Positions 55,753 through 64,000 of a stretch of 64,000 nt of DNA are shown one piece after another. A program made the position numbers and the translations under genes. Numbering within the stretch: position 1 is the first letter of the stretch; every line of letters starts with the position of its first letter. The stretch is from an uncultured Pelagibacteraceae bacterium (GTDB lineage Bacteria > Pseudomonadota > Alphaproteobacteria > Pelagibacterales > Pelagibacteraceae), in NCBI GenBank assembly GCA_902573465.1, contig CACGJX010000002.1, positions 62,001 to 126,000 of the forward strand. Reading direction: 5' to 3'. The notes beneath the pieces were generated by a model that did not search any database, had not been told where the DNA came from, and worked only from the letters and a program-made list of their open reading frames with translations.

Positions 55753-57017
55753 TGTCAAAGAAAGATATAAAAGTTCCAAATATTGGTGAATTTAAAGATG
55801 TGGAAGTCATCGAAGTTTTAATTAAAAAAGGTCAAAAAATAAAAAAGAATGATCCACTGATAACTATAGAAAGTGATAAATCAAGCGTGGAAATACCATC
55901 TTCTGATGATGGAACCATAATTTCTTTGAATGTTAAAATTGGAGACAAGGTATCGGAAGGTGATAAAATAATTGAAATTGAAAGTGAGAAAGAAATAAAA
56001 GAAATAAGTGCACAAGAATTACCGAAAAGTCAATTACTAAAAGAAATAAAAAAAGATAATGTAAAAAAAACCAATGAGACTGAAAATATAATAGTTAAAG
56101 ATTTTTCTACAAAAGCATCTGCTTCACCAAAAGTTAGAAAATTTGCGAGAGAACTTGGAGTTAATATCAACAAAGTCCCAGGTAGTGAAAGGCAAGGTAG
56201 GGTTACCGAGAGTGATGTAAAGTTATTTATTGCAACTAAATCTGATAAAAGTTTCAAAGATCAAAATACAACTGAACAAAAAATTGAACTAGAGTATTCC
56301 CATTCAGATTTTGGAGAAGTAGATATTAAAGACATTCCCAGAGTAAAAAAGTTGTCGTCTAAATATTTAATGAACTCTTGGACAAAAATTCCTCATGTAA
56401 CCAATCATGATGAAGCTGATATAACTGAATTAGAGGAATTTAGAACTTCTCTTACGGACGTATATACTGGTGAAAAAAAAAAAATTACACCATTAGCTTT
56501 CATCGTAAAAGCATTAACAACATCATTAAAAAAATTTCCAAATTTTAATACCTCAATCGATCAAATTGAAAATGGCAAAATGACTGTTAAAAAGTATTAT
56601 CATGTTGGCATAGCAGTGGATACACCACATGGTTTGATGGTTCCTAAATTAAGAAATGCAGATAATAAAAATATTTCTTTAATAAGCACAGAATTAAAAA
56701 AAATCAGCCAGCAATGTAGAGATCTTAAAATTGATAAAAAAGAGTTATTCGGAGGTTCTATGACTATAACTAGCCTAGGGGGAATTGGGGGATCTTTTTT
56801 TACCCCAATTATAAATTATCCTGAAGTTGCTATTTTAGGAGTAGGAAGAGCAGAAAAAAAACAAGTATTCATGGATGGAAAATTTGTAACGCGTACTATG
56901 TTGCCACTTTCCCTATCTTATGATCATAGAATTATTGATGGTGCAGAGGCAGCTCGATTTAATAATGATTTAAAAGAAAATCTTGGTAAAAATTTTGCTT
57001 ATAAGTTAGCCGTTTAA
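55752..57017 (+). CDS. aceF: Pyruvate dehydrogenase E2 (dihydrolipoamide acetyltransferase)
   Basis: The 421-residue protein has one lipoyl domain (1-76, Lys43 in ESDKSSVEIP), a peripheral-subunit-binding domain (KASASPKVRKFARELGV to VTESDVKLF) and the catalytic domain with SYDHRIIDGAEAARF (catalytic His and Asp). It transfers acetyl groups to CoA and forms the core of the complex. Enteric AceF has three lipoyl domains; here one sits on E2 and one on E1. It overlaps aceE by one base. Confidence 0.95.
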   Translation: MSKKDIKVPNIGEFKDVEVIEVLIKKGQKIKKNDPLITIESDKSSVEIPSSDDGTIISLNVKIGDKVSEGDKIIEIESEKEIKEISAQELPKSQLLKEIKKDNVKKTNETENIIVKDFSTKASASPKVRKFARELGVNINKVPGSERQGRVTESDVKLFIATKSDKSFKDQNTTEQKIELEYSHSDFGEVDIKDIPRVKKLSSKYLMNSWTKIPHVTNHDEADITELEEFRTSLTDVYTGEKKKITPLAFIVKALTTSLKKFPNFNTSIDQIENGKMTVKKYYHVGIAVDTPHGLMVPKLRNADNKNISLISTELKKISQQCRDLKIDKKELFGGSMTITSLGGIGGSFFTPIINYPEVAILGVGRAEKKQVFMDGKFVTRTMLPLSLSYDHRIIDGAEAARFNNDLKENLGKNFAYKLAV

Positions 57018-57025
57018 TAAAAATT

Positions 57026-57922
57026 ATGTCTAAAAGTGTTTCATTATTAAGTGCTTTACTGTGTACATTTATTTGGGGAACTACATTTATTGCTCAAGAC
57101 ACTGGCATGGATGATATTGGTCCGTTTACATTTAATGCTGTAAGGTTTTTTGTGGGGTTTTTGGCAATTCTTCCTTTAGTATTTTTATTTGAGACTAAAA
57201 AATTTAGATTAGAATTTAAAACTGGTTTTAGATATTTTGCTATTCTATCTTTTTTAATTGGATTATCATTATTTTTAGGCTCGGCATTGCAGCAAGTAGC
57301 TCTGCTTTATACAGATGTAGCTAATGCTGCTTTTTTTACGATTTTTTATGTTCCGATGGTACCAATTATTATTTTTATATTTAAAAGAGATTCATTGCAT
57401 TGGAGTGTGTGGCCTTCAGTCATTTTATGTTTAATTGGTGGGTATCTTTTAACTAATTTTTATGATGCTACAGTTAGACTTGGAGACACATTGGTCATTC
57501 TTGGAGCATTATTCTGGAGTACACACATCATATTTACTGGAATGATTATTAAAACATATAACTTACCCTTAACATTAGGTGCAATTCAAACTTTATTAGT
57601 GGCTTTATTTTCTTTTATCATTGGTTTGATTTATGAAGAATTTGTAATTGAAAATATTCTAAACGAGATAGACTCTATACTCTATGCAGGAATTTTATCA
57701 GGTGGTTTTGCATTCGTTTTACAAATTTACGCTCAAAAAAACATAACACCCGCACCAGCAGCCATAATATTTTCATTAGAAGGTGTATTTGCAACTATCG
57801 CAGCGTGGTTTTTATTAAGTCAAATTTTAGATTTTAATAATATATTAGGGTGCTTGTTCATATTGTGTGGTGTTTTAATTTCTCAATTATTACCCTTGAT
57901 GAGGAAAATAAATTATCAATAA
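57026..57922 (+). CDS. EamA/DMT-family transporter
   Basis: The 298-residue protein has about ten transmembrane helices in two EamA repeats, beginning LLCTFIWGTTFIAQ and with the second repeat near GALFWSTHIIFTGM. Members export amino acids or other small metabolites; the substrate cannot be told. It starts 8 bases after aceF and overlaps the convergent uppP by 33 bases. Confidence 0.87.
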   Translation: MSKSVSLLSALLCTFIWGTTFIAQDTGMDDIGPFTFNAVRFFVGFLAILPLVFLFETKKFRLEFKTGFRYFAILSFLIGLSLFLGSALQQVALLYTDVANAAFFTIFYVPMVPIIIFIFKRDSLHWSVWPSVILCLIGGYLLTNFYDATVRLGDTLVILGALFWSTHIIFTGMIIKTYNLPLTLGAIQTLLVALFSFIIGLIYEEFVIENILNEIDSILYAGILSGGFAFVLQIYAQKNITPAPAAIIFSLEGVFATIAAWFLLSQILDFNNILGCLFILCGVLISQLLPLMRKINYQ

Positions 57923-58669
57923 TAAAACTAAAGCAATAATAATTCTATAAATTACGAATATGGTTAAAGAAAAATTCCTTACATATCTTATAAAATATTT
58001 GACTGTGATAAATGAGAAGATAAAAGAAAGAGTAACTGCAATCAATAATAAATAATTAAATTCAGTAGACTGTTGTACGGCATCTTGAAGACCTAAAAAA
58101 CTTGCCCCTGCTAACGCAGGTATAGATAATAAAAAGGCAATTTTGCTTGAGTCAACTCTATTAAATTTTAAAAATCGAGCTGCTGTTAAAGTTATTCCTG
58201 CTCTACTTACACCAGGTATGAGTGCTAAAATTTGAAATAAACCTATGAATAATATTGATTTTATATTTAAGTTGGTTGATATATTTTGATCAGTATCTCT
58301 TTTATCTGATAAAAATAGGACTAAACCAAAAAATAGAGTTGTCCATGCAATAATTTCTATATTTCTTAAAAGATTAATTATTTCGATCGAATATATTATA
58401 TATCCAAAAATTATAAGAGGTATTGATCCAACTAAAATCAAAACCAATAGTTTTTGATTGTTTCTTAAATTTAGTAAATCTTTTTTAAAGTAATAGATTA
58501 TTGCAAATAAAGAACCCAAGTGCAGACCAATATCAATGAATAAAGAGCTTGAGCTAAAATCATAAAAATTTGATATTAAGATCAGATGGGCTGAAGAGCT
58601 AATAGGTAAAAATTCAGAAATACCTTGGACCGCAGAAAGAATTAGTATTTCTATAAAATCTTGAAGCAT
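57890..58669 (-). CDS. uppP: Undecaprenyl-diphosphatase UppP (BacA)
   Basis: The 259-residue polytopic membrane enzyme has both signature motifs: QGISEFLPISSSAHLIL near residue 15 and PGVSRAGITLTAARFLKF near residue 155. It recycles undecaprenyl diphosphate for peptidoglycan synthesis, complementing murJ. Its 3' end overlaps the EamA gene by 33 bases. Confidence 0.94.
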   Translation of the reverse strand: MLQDFIEILILSAVQGISEFLPISSSAHLILISNFYDFSSSSLFIDIGLHLGSLFAIIYYFKKDLLNLRNNQKLLVLILVGSIPLIIFGYIIYSIEIINLLRNIEIIAWTTLFFGLVLFLSDKRDTDQNISTNLNIKSILFIGLFQILALIPGVSRAGITLTAARFLKFNRVDSSKIAFLLSIPALAGASFLGLQDAVQQSTEFNYLLLIAVTLSFIFSFITVKYFIRYVRNFSLTIFVIYRIIIALVLLLIIYFPHQG

Positions 58670-58775
58670 AAAGATGTCGTAACTTAAAAAATATTCATTT
58701 TAAACAATTCGATTTAATCATAATAGGTATGCAAAAAATAAATTTCCCACATTTTATGCTAAATAAAGTTAATTA

Positions 58776-58830
58776 TAGGTCATAACTATTGACCTAAATA
58801 ATACTTTTATTACTAAAAACAATGTATAAT
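58776..58830 (+). promoter_or_regulatory. gltD upstream region: operator-like inverted repeat and -10 box
   Basis: TAGGTCA (58776-58782) and TGACCTA (58790-58796) form a perfect 7-bp inverted repeat with a 7-base spacer. TATAAT follows at 58825-58830, 22 bases before the gltD ATG. No good -35 lies at 16-18 bases, which would fit an activator-dependent promoter with the repeat as the activator site. The repeat could equally form an RNA hairpin if transcription starts further up. Confidence 0.5.
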
Positions 58831-58852
58831 TTGCCGAAAATTTAAAGATTCT

Positions 58853-60292
58853 ATGACTGATAAAATGTTAAAATTTGTGAAAATAGGTCAACAAACTCCA
58901 CCTAAAAGAAAGATTGGCACAAGAAAAGAGGATTTTAATGAGATCTATGACGAGTTTGTAACTAAAAAAGCTGAAGAACAGTCAAGCAGATGTTCTCAAT
59001 GTGGAGTTCCATTTTGTCAAGTACATTGTCCTTTAAGCAACAATATTCCAGATTGGTTAAAACTTACAGCTGAGGGAAGATTAAAAGAGGCCTACGAATT
59101 ATCTCAAAGCACTAACAATATGCCAGATGTGTGTGGAAGAATTTGTCCTCAGGATAGATTATGTGAGGGTAACTGCGTTATTGAGCAATCAGGACATGGA
59201 ACAGTCACTATTGGTTCAGTTGAGAAATATATTAATGATAAAGCGTGGGAACAAGGCTGGGTTAAACCAATTTCTTTAAAATATGAAAAAGATCAAAGCG
59301 TTGGAATAATTGGTGCCGGTCCCGCAGGATTAGCAGCTGCTGAGCAGCTAAGGAAAAATGGATATAAGATTACTGTTTATGATAGATATGATCGTGCAGG
59401 TGGATTGTTAGTTTATGGTATTCCAAATTTCAAACTTGAAAAACATGTAGTTGAGCGAAGAACAAATTTATTAAAGGATGGTGGGATAAAATTTATTCAA
59501 AATTTTGAAGTTGGTAAAGATGCAACTCTAGAACAGTTGCGAAAAAAACATGATGCAATTTTAATAGCGACGGGTGTATATAAACCAAGAGAAGTTGAAT
59601 TACCTGGTAATGATTTAGGTAATATTTTTCCTGCAATGGAGTTTTTGACAGCATCAAATAAAAAAGGCCTAGGAGATAAAGTAGAGTTATTTGATAAAGG
59701 AATTTTAAACGCTGAGGGAAAAGATGTTGTAGTAATAGGTGGCGGTGACACAGCAATGGATTGTGTCAGAACTTCTGTAAGACAAAAAGCTAACTCGGTA
59801 AAATGTTTATATAGAAGAGATAAAGAAAATATGCCTGGATCTGCTAGAGAAGTTGCAAATGCTGAGGAGGAGGGTGTAGAATTTGTTTGGCTTTCTAGTC
59901 CAAAAGAATTTAAAGGAAAAAATAAAATTGAAAATTTAGTTGTTAATCAAATTGAATTAGGCGAACCAGATGAATCAGGAAGACGAAAACCAGAAATTAA
60001 AGAAGGTTCGGAATTTACGGTAAAAGCCGATATGGTAATCAAAGCTCTTGGATTTGATCCAGAAAATTTACCATTATTATTTGATGCACCAGAGTTACAA
60101 GTAACAAAATGGGGAACAATTAAAACTGATTTCAATACGATGGAAACAAATCTAAAAGGTGTTTTTGCTGCAGGAGATATTGTAAGAGGAGCGTCGTTAG
60201 TAGTATGGGCAATCAAAGATGGGAGAGATGCAGCTTCTTCTATGAAAACATATTTAGAAAATATGCAATTAAAAAAAACAAAAGTAGCTTAA
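58853..60292 (+). CDS. gltD: Glutamate synthase small subunit
   Basis: The 479-residue protein has two N-terminal [4Fe-4S] cysteine sets (47, 50, 55, 59 and 94, 98, 104, 108), the FAD loop GAGPAGLAAAEQL near residue 155 and the NADPH loop VIGGGDTAMDCVR near residue 295. It passes electrons from NADPH to GltB for glutamate synthesis from glutamine and 2-oxoglutarate. The last base of its stop codon is the A of the gltB ATG. Confidence 0.96.
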   Translation: MTDKMLKFVKIGQQTPPKRKIGTRKEDFNEIYDEFVTKKAEEQSSRCSQCGVPFCQVHCPLSNNIPDWLKLTAEGRLKEAYELSQSTNNMPDVCGRICPQDRLCEGNCVIEQSGHGTVTIGSVEKYINDKAWEQGWVKPISLKYEKDQSVGIIGAGPAGLAAAEQLRKNGYKITVYDRYDRAGGLLVYGIPNFKLEKHVVERRTNLLKDGGIKFIQNFEVGKDATLEQLRKKHDAILIATGVYKPREVELPGNDLGNIFPAMEFLTASNKKGLGDKVELFDKGILNAEGKDVVVIGGGDTAMDCVRTSVRQKANSVKCLYRRDKENMPGSAREVANAEEEGVEFVWLSSPKEFKGKNKIENLVVNQIELGEPDESGRRKPEIKEGSEFTVKADMVIKALGFDPENLPLLFDAPELQVTKWGTIKTDFNTMETNLKGVFAAGDIVRGASLVVWAIKDGRDAASSMKTYLENMQLKKTKVA

Positions 60293-63200
60293 TGAAAAAT
60301 TATAAAAAAAATTTAGAGTTACTCACAAAAAATCATGTTTATTCAAAAGAGATGGAACACGATGCTTGTGGAGTTGGTTTAATCGCATCTACAGAAGGAA
60401 AAAAATCTAGGGCTATAGTTGAGTATGGAATTGAAGCTTTAAAAGCAGTTTGGCACAGAGGTGCTGTTGATGCAGATGGTAAAACGGGTGATGGAGCCGG
60501 AATACATGTTGAAATTCCGAAAGACTTTTTTATAGAAAAAATACAAGTTACCGGACACGATTATGATAATTCTGAAATCTGTGTAGGAATGATTTTTTTA
60601 CCTAGAAATGACTATTCAGCACAAGAGAGTTGTAAAACAATAGTTGAGAGTGAACTAACTAAAAATAATTTTAGTATATATGGTTGGCGACAAGTGCCAG
60701 TAAATTCAAAAGTTTTAGGGGAAAAAGCTCTTCAGACCATGCCAGAAATCATACAAGTTCTTTTTAAACCTAATGATCCAAATTTATTAGATAAGAACTT
60801 AGAGAGAAAAATTTATGAAATAAGAAAGAGAATTGAAAATAAAGCTTTTGATGCCTCATTGAATAATTTTTATATTTGTTCAATTAGTTCAAAATCTATA
60901 ATTTATAAAGGGCTATATTTAGCGGAGTCTTTATCTGACTTTTATTTAGATCTTAGAGACCCAAGATTTATTTCAAGATATGCAATTTTTCATCAAAGAT
61001 TTTCAACAAACACCGCACCGAGCTGGAGTTTAGCTCAACCATTTAGGGCCATAGCGCACAATGGTGAGATAAATACTTATAAAGGTAATAAAAACTGGAT
61101 GAAAGTTCACGAACAAGAAATGAGTAGCCCACTTTTCGAAGACATAGAAAATTTAAAACCAGTAATCCAAAAAGGAGTCTCTGACTCTGCAGCTTTAGAT
61201 AATGTATTTGAATTATTAAATAAATCAGGCCAATCTGCGCCATTAGCTAAATTAATGCTAGTACCAGACGCATGGTCAAAAAAAAATAAGACATTATCAA
61301 AAAGTCATCAGCAATTATTTAATTTTTTAAATAGCACAATGGAACCATGGGATGGACCTGCTGCTATTGCAGCTACAGACAATGAATGGGTTATAGCTGC
61401 AAACGATAGAAATGGTCTTAGGCCTTTGAGATATGCCATTACAAAAGACAAAATGATCTTTGCAGGTTCAGAAACAGGAATGATTGATTTAAATGAAAAA
61501 AAAATTTTAACCAAGGGAAGACTTGGTCCTGGTGAAATTATCGGGGTTAGAATTGAAAAAGGTAAAGTTTTTTCTAATAGTCAAATAAAAGATTATTTGG
61601 CTAAAGAATTTAAACATTTTAATTCTCAAATAATTGATCTAGATGAAAAATTGTCAATTTCCAATGAAAAACATAATTTTGATGGCGAAAGCTTAAGGAG
61701 AAGACAATATACTTTCGGAATAAGCTTAGAGGATCTAGAACTTATCTTACATCCAATGGCAGAAGATGCAAAAGAAGCAACAGGTTCCATGGGTGATGAT
61801 ACCCCTTTAGCAGTGTTATCTGATAAGTATAGACCACTTTACCATTTTTTTAGACAAAATTTTAGCCAAGTAACTAATCCGCCAATTGACTCTTTAAGAG
61901 AAAATAAAGTGATGAGTTTAAAAACTAGATTTGGAAATTTAGGTAACATTCTTGATTTTGATACTTTAACTAAAGAGAATATTTATGTTTTAAATAGCCC
62001 TATTCTATCGAATTCACAATTTAATAAGTTCACTAATTTTTTTGGTAAAAATTCAGTAACTATTGATTGTTCATTTTCACAAGATGACAATTTAGAAAAT
62101 TCTATTAACAGGATCCAAAAAGAGTCTGAAATTGCAGTTAGACAAGGCATTACCCAACTGATTTTAAGTGACAAAAATCTCTCATCTGAAAGATTGCCAA
62201 TGCCTATGTTATTATGTGTCGGAGCCATAAACACATTTTTGATACAAAAAAAATTAAGAGGTTATGTTTCTATAAATGTTCAGTCTGGAGAGGCTATAGA
62301 TACTCATTCGTTTGCAACATTAATTGGAGTTGGAGCAACTACAGTAAATCCTTATCTGGCATTTGATAGTTTATATCAAAGATATGAAAAAAAACTTTTT
62401 GGCCAATTTAGTTTTGATGAGTGTGTACAACGCTACATTAATTCAGTTAATGCGGGTTTATTGAAGATAATGTCAAAAATGGGGATTTCAGTTTTAAGTT
62501 CTTACAGAGGTGGATGTAATTTTGAAACAGTAGGATTGAGCAGAACAGTTGTAAATGAATACTTTCCTGGAGTTACCTCGAAAATTTCAGGCATTGGTTT
62601 AGTTGGAATTGAAAAAAAAATAAGAGAAATTCATAAAGAAGCATTTGAAAGTACAGAAACTATATTGCCAATTGGAGGTATTTATAGATACAGGAAAAAC
62701 GGAGAAACACATCAATATCAAGGAAAGCTAATTCATTTATTACAAAGCGCTGTAGGCTCAAATTCATATGAGGCATATAAGAAATATGCTGATGGTATAT
62801 ATAATTTACCACCAATAAATTTGAGGGATCTAGTTGATTTTAGAAAAAAAAAATTGGGTTCATCAATAGATTTATCTGAAGTAGAACCAATAGAAAAAAT
62901 ACTAAAAAGATTCGGTAGTGGTAGCATGTCCCACGGTGCTTTATCTAAAGAAGCGCATGAAACACTTGCTATTGGAATGAATAGAATTAAAGGAGCTTCT
63001 TGTAGTGGTGAAGGTGGAGAAGATGCAGAAAGATTTAAGGTAATGGATAGTGGTGATAGTGCAAATTCTAGAGTTAAACAAATTGCATCTGCTAGATTTG
63101 GTGTGACTGTAAATTACTTGAATAATTGTAATGAAATAGAAATTAAAATGGCACAAGGCGCTAAACCAGGGGAAGGCGGTCAGTTACCTGGCTTTAAAGT

Positions 63201-64000
63201 AACAAAAGAAATCGCAAGGCTACGACATTCCACACCAGGAGTAACACTGATTTCTCCACCTCCACACCACGATATTTACTCGATAGAAGATTTGGCACAA
63301 CTGATTTATGATTTGAAGCAAACAAATCCAAAAGCACGAGTTGGTGTTAAGTTAGTCGCATCATCAGGAATCGGAACCATCGCTGCAGGTGTAGCTAAAG
63401 CGAAAGCAGATATTATTTTAATTTCGGGTCATAATGGAGGAACAGGCGCAACTCCTCAAACAAGTGTCAAATATGTTGGAATACCTTGGGAGATGGGTCT
63501 AACTGAGGCTAATCAGGTTTTAACATTAAACAATCTAAGACACAAAGTTACATTGAGAACTGATGGTGGTATTAAAACTGGAAGAGATGTTGTTATTGCT
63601 GCAATGATGGGAGCAGAAGAATATGGAGTTGCTACAACAGCTCTAGTGGCAATGGGATGTATAATGGTAAGACAGTGTCACTCAAATACTTGTCCAGTAG
63701 GTGTTTGTACACAAGATGAAAAATTAAGAGAAAAATTTACTGGTACTCCAGACAAGGTTGTAAATTTATTCACTTTTATTGCAACTGAAGTAAGAGAAAT
63801 TTTAGCTGAATTAGGTTTTAAATCATTAAATGATATCATTGGAAGAACTGATTTATTAATGCAAGTCAATAAAGCTTCACCAAATTTAGATGATTTGGAT
63901 TTAAATCCATTATTTGTTCAAGCAGACCCAGGAAACAATAAAAGATACTGCGAGTCATTAGAGATCAACAAAGTACCCGAAACATTAGACCAGGAAATTT
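60292..64000 (+). CDS. gltB: Glutamate synthase large subunit (3' end outside window)
   Basis: The frame is open for 1236 codons to the end of the window. It starts with a 25-residue propeptide, and after cleavage Cys26 (in EHDACGVGLIAS) would be the N-terminal nucleophile of the class II glutaminase. The FMN domain shows GEGGEDAERF, GAKPGEGGQLPG and ISGHNGGTGATP. The [3Fe-4S] cysteines are 1123, 1129 and 1134 in MGCIMVRQCHSNTCPVGVC. The remaining C-terminal beta-helix domain is beyond the window. Several A8-A9 runs in it keep frame. Confidence 0.97.
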   Translation, partial: MKNYKKNLELLTKNHVYSKEMEHDACGVGLIASTEGKKSRAIVEYGIEALKAVWHRGAVDADGKTGDGAGIHVEIPKDFFIEKIQVTGHDYDNSEICVGMIFLPRNDYSAQESCKTIVESELTKNNFSIYGWRQVPVNSKVLGEKALQTMPEIIQVLFKPNDPNLLDKNLERKIYEIRKRIENKAFDASLNNFYICSISSKSIIYKGLYLAESLSDFYLDLRDPRFISRYAIFHQRFSTNTAPSWSLAQPFRAIAHNGEINTYKGNKNWMKVHEQEMSSPLFEDIENLKPVIQKGVSDSAALDNVFELLNKSGQSAPLAKLMLVPDAWSKKNKTLSKSHQQLFNFLNSTMEPWDGPAAIAATDNEWVIAANDRNGLRPLRYAITKDKMIFAGSETGMIDLNEKKILTKGRLGPGEIIGVRIEKGKVFSNSQIKDYLAKEFKHFNSQIIDLDEKLSISNEKHNFDGESLRRRQYTFGISLEDLELILHPMAEDAKEATGSMGDDTPLAVLSDKYRPLYHFFRQNFSQVTNPPIDSLRENKVMSLKTRFGNLGNILDFDTLTKENIYVLNSPILSNSQFNKFTNFFGKNSVTIDCSFSQDDNLENSINRIQKESEIAVRQGITQLILSDKNLSSERLPMPMLLCVGAINTFLIQKKLRGYVSINVQSGEAIDTHSFATLIGVGATTVNPYLAFDSLYQRYEKKLFGQFSFDECVQRYINSVNAGLLKIMSKMGISVLSSYRGGCNFETVGLSRTVVNEYFPGVTSKISGIGLVGIEKKIREIHKEAFESTETILPIGGIYRYRKNGETHQYQGKLIHLLQSAVGSNSYEAYKKYADGIYNLPPINLRDLVDFRKKKLGSSIDLSEVEPIEKILKRFGSGSMSHGALSKEAHETLAIGMNRIKGASCSGEGGEDAERFKVMDSGDSANSRVKQIASARFGVTVNYLNNCNEIEIKMAQGAKPGEGGQLPGFKVTKEIARLRHSTPGVTLISPPPHHDIYSIEDLAQLIYDLKQTNPKARVGVKLVASSGIGTIAAGVAKAKADIILISGHNGGTGATPQTSVKYVGIPWEMGLTEANQVLTLNNLRHKVTLRTDGGIKTGRDVVIAAMMGAEEYGVATTALVAMGCIMVRQCHSNTCPVGVCTQDEKLREKFTGTPDKVVNLFTFIATEVREILAELGFKSLNDIIGRTDLLMQVNKASPNLDDLDLNPLFVQADPGNNKRYCESLEINKVPETLDQEI

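Noticed and set aside
58729-58785. An 18-codon frame (starting MQKINFPHF) before gltD, a possible leader peptide
   Set aside because: No ribosome binding site, no run of regulatory codons and no terminator structure after it that would suggest attenuation.
1-64000. CRISPR arrays, transposons, integrases, restriction systems or toxin-antitoxin pairs
   Set aside because: I found no regularly spaced repeats, terminal inverted repeats with transposase motifs, or defence genes. The HNH protein at 42.1 kb is a standalone family in a conserved setting and not evidence of a mobile element.

Overview
This window looks like a piece of a SAR11 (Pelagibacterales, Alphaproteobacteria) chromosome. The DNA is very AT-rich, and genes are packed with 4-bp stop/start overlaps or gaps of a few bases. 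Gene order is alphaproteobacterial (fabA-fabB-fabI divergent from irr; rpsT-dnaA-dnaN; miaB-phoH-ybeY-lnt-metK; nusA-infB-rbfA-rpsO-pnp; fdxA-carD). Almost every gene is housekeeping. I see no phage, insertion sequence, CRISPR array or toxin-antitoxin pair. The species assignment is inferred from composition and gene order, not from a database search.

Layout. 0-8.5 kb: end of rsmI, a BON-domain lipoprotein, malic enzyme (minus), murJ, trpS, an Nfu iron-sulfur carrier, a Bax-like glucosaminidase and a polysaccharide deacetylase (minus). 8.4-14.8 kb: a dense plus-strand run tsaB-fur-miaB-phoH-ybeY-lnt-metK. 14.8-21.4 kb: the transcription/translation/RNA-decay operon nusA-infB-rbfA-rpsO-pnp. 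21.4-24.0 kb: fatty-acid genes fabA-fabB-fabI (minus) with a possible 39-residue membrane protein at the end. 24.1-28.0 kb: irr, katG behind an Irr-box-like operator, a 2-oxoglutarate oxygenase, a DUF2061 membrane protein, and a small cysteine-rich protein behind Fur-box-like sites. 28.0-33.2 kb: a minus-strand operon ubiE-ubiB-coaBC-dut-moeB-SH3 in which four of six genes are interrupted at homopolymer runs. 33.2-37.2 kb: mutM, rpsT, dnaA, dnaN. 37.2-41.1 kb: argH-lptM-lysA-plsC (minus), with a TlpA-like thioredoxin divergent. 41.1-44.4 kb: HIG1 protein, esterase, HNH protein, coq7, dsbB, a DedA/YqaA protein, tRNA-Leu. 44.4-51.3 kb: acyl-CoA synthetase, a 25-residue lysine-rich protein, carD, fdxA, a TerB-like protein, a Suv3-type helicase, a thioesterase and tRNA-Arg. 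51.3-64 kb: thiolase, pyruvate dehydrogenase E1 (with its own lipoyl domain) and E2, an EamA transporter, uppP (minus), and gltD-gltB running off the end.

The genes do not form one accessory system. The threads that connect are iron and peroxide control (two Fur-family regulators, an Irr box at katG, Fur-like boxes before a Cys-rich protein), ubiquinone synthesis (ubiE, ubiB, coq7), lysine/arginine synthesis, and chromosome initiation. The observations most worth checking are: the cluster of five homopolymer frameshifts at 28.4-31.3 kb; the Fur-box-controlled small Cys-rich gene; the Irr box over the katG promoter; the lipoyl-AceE fusion; the terminator-like hairpin directly before the nusA ribosome binding site; a pentanucleotide repeat before pnp; and the poly-lysine miniprotein with its own leader hairpin and terminator.
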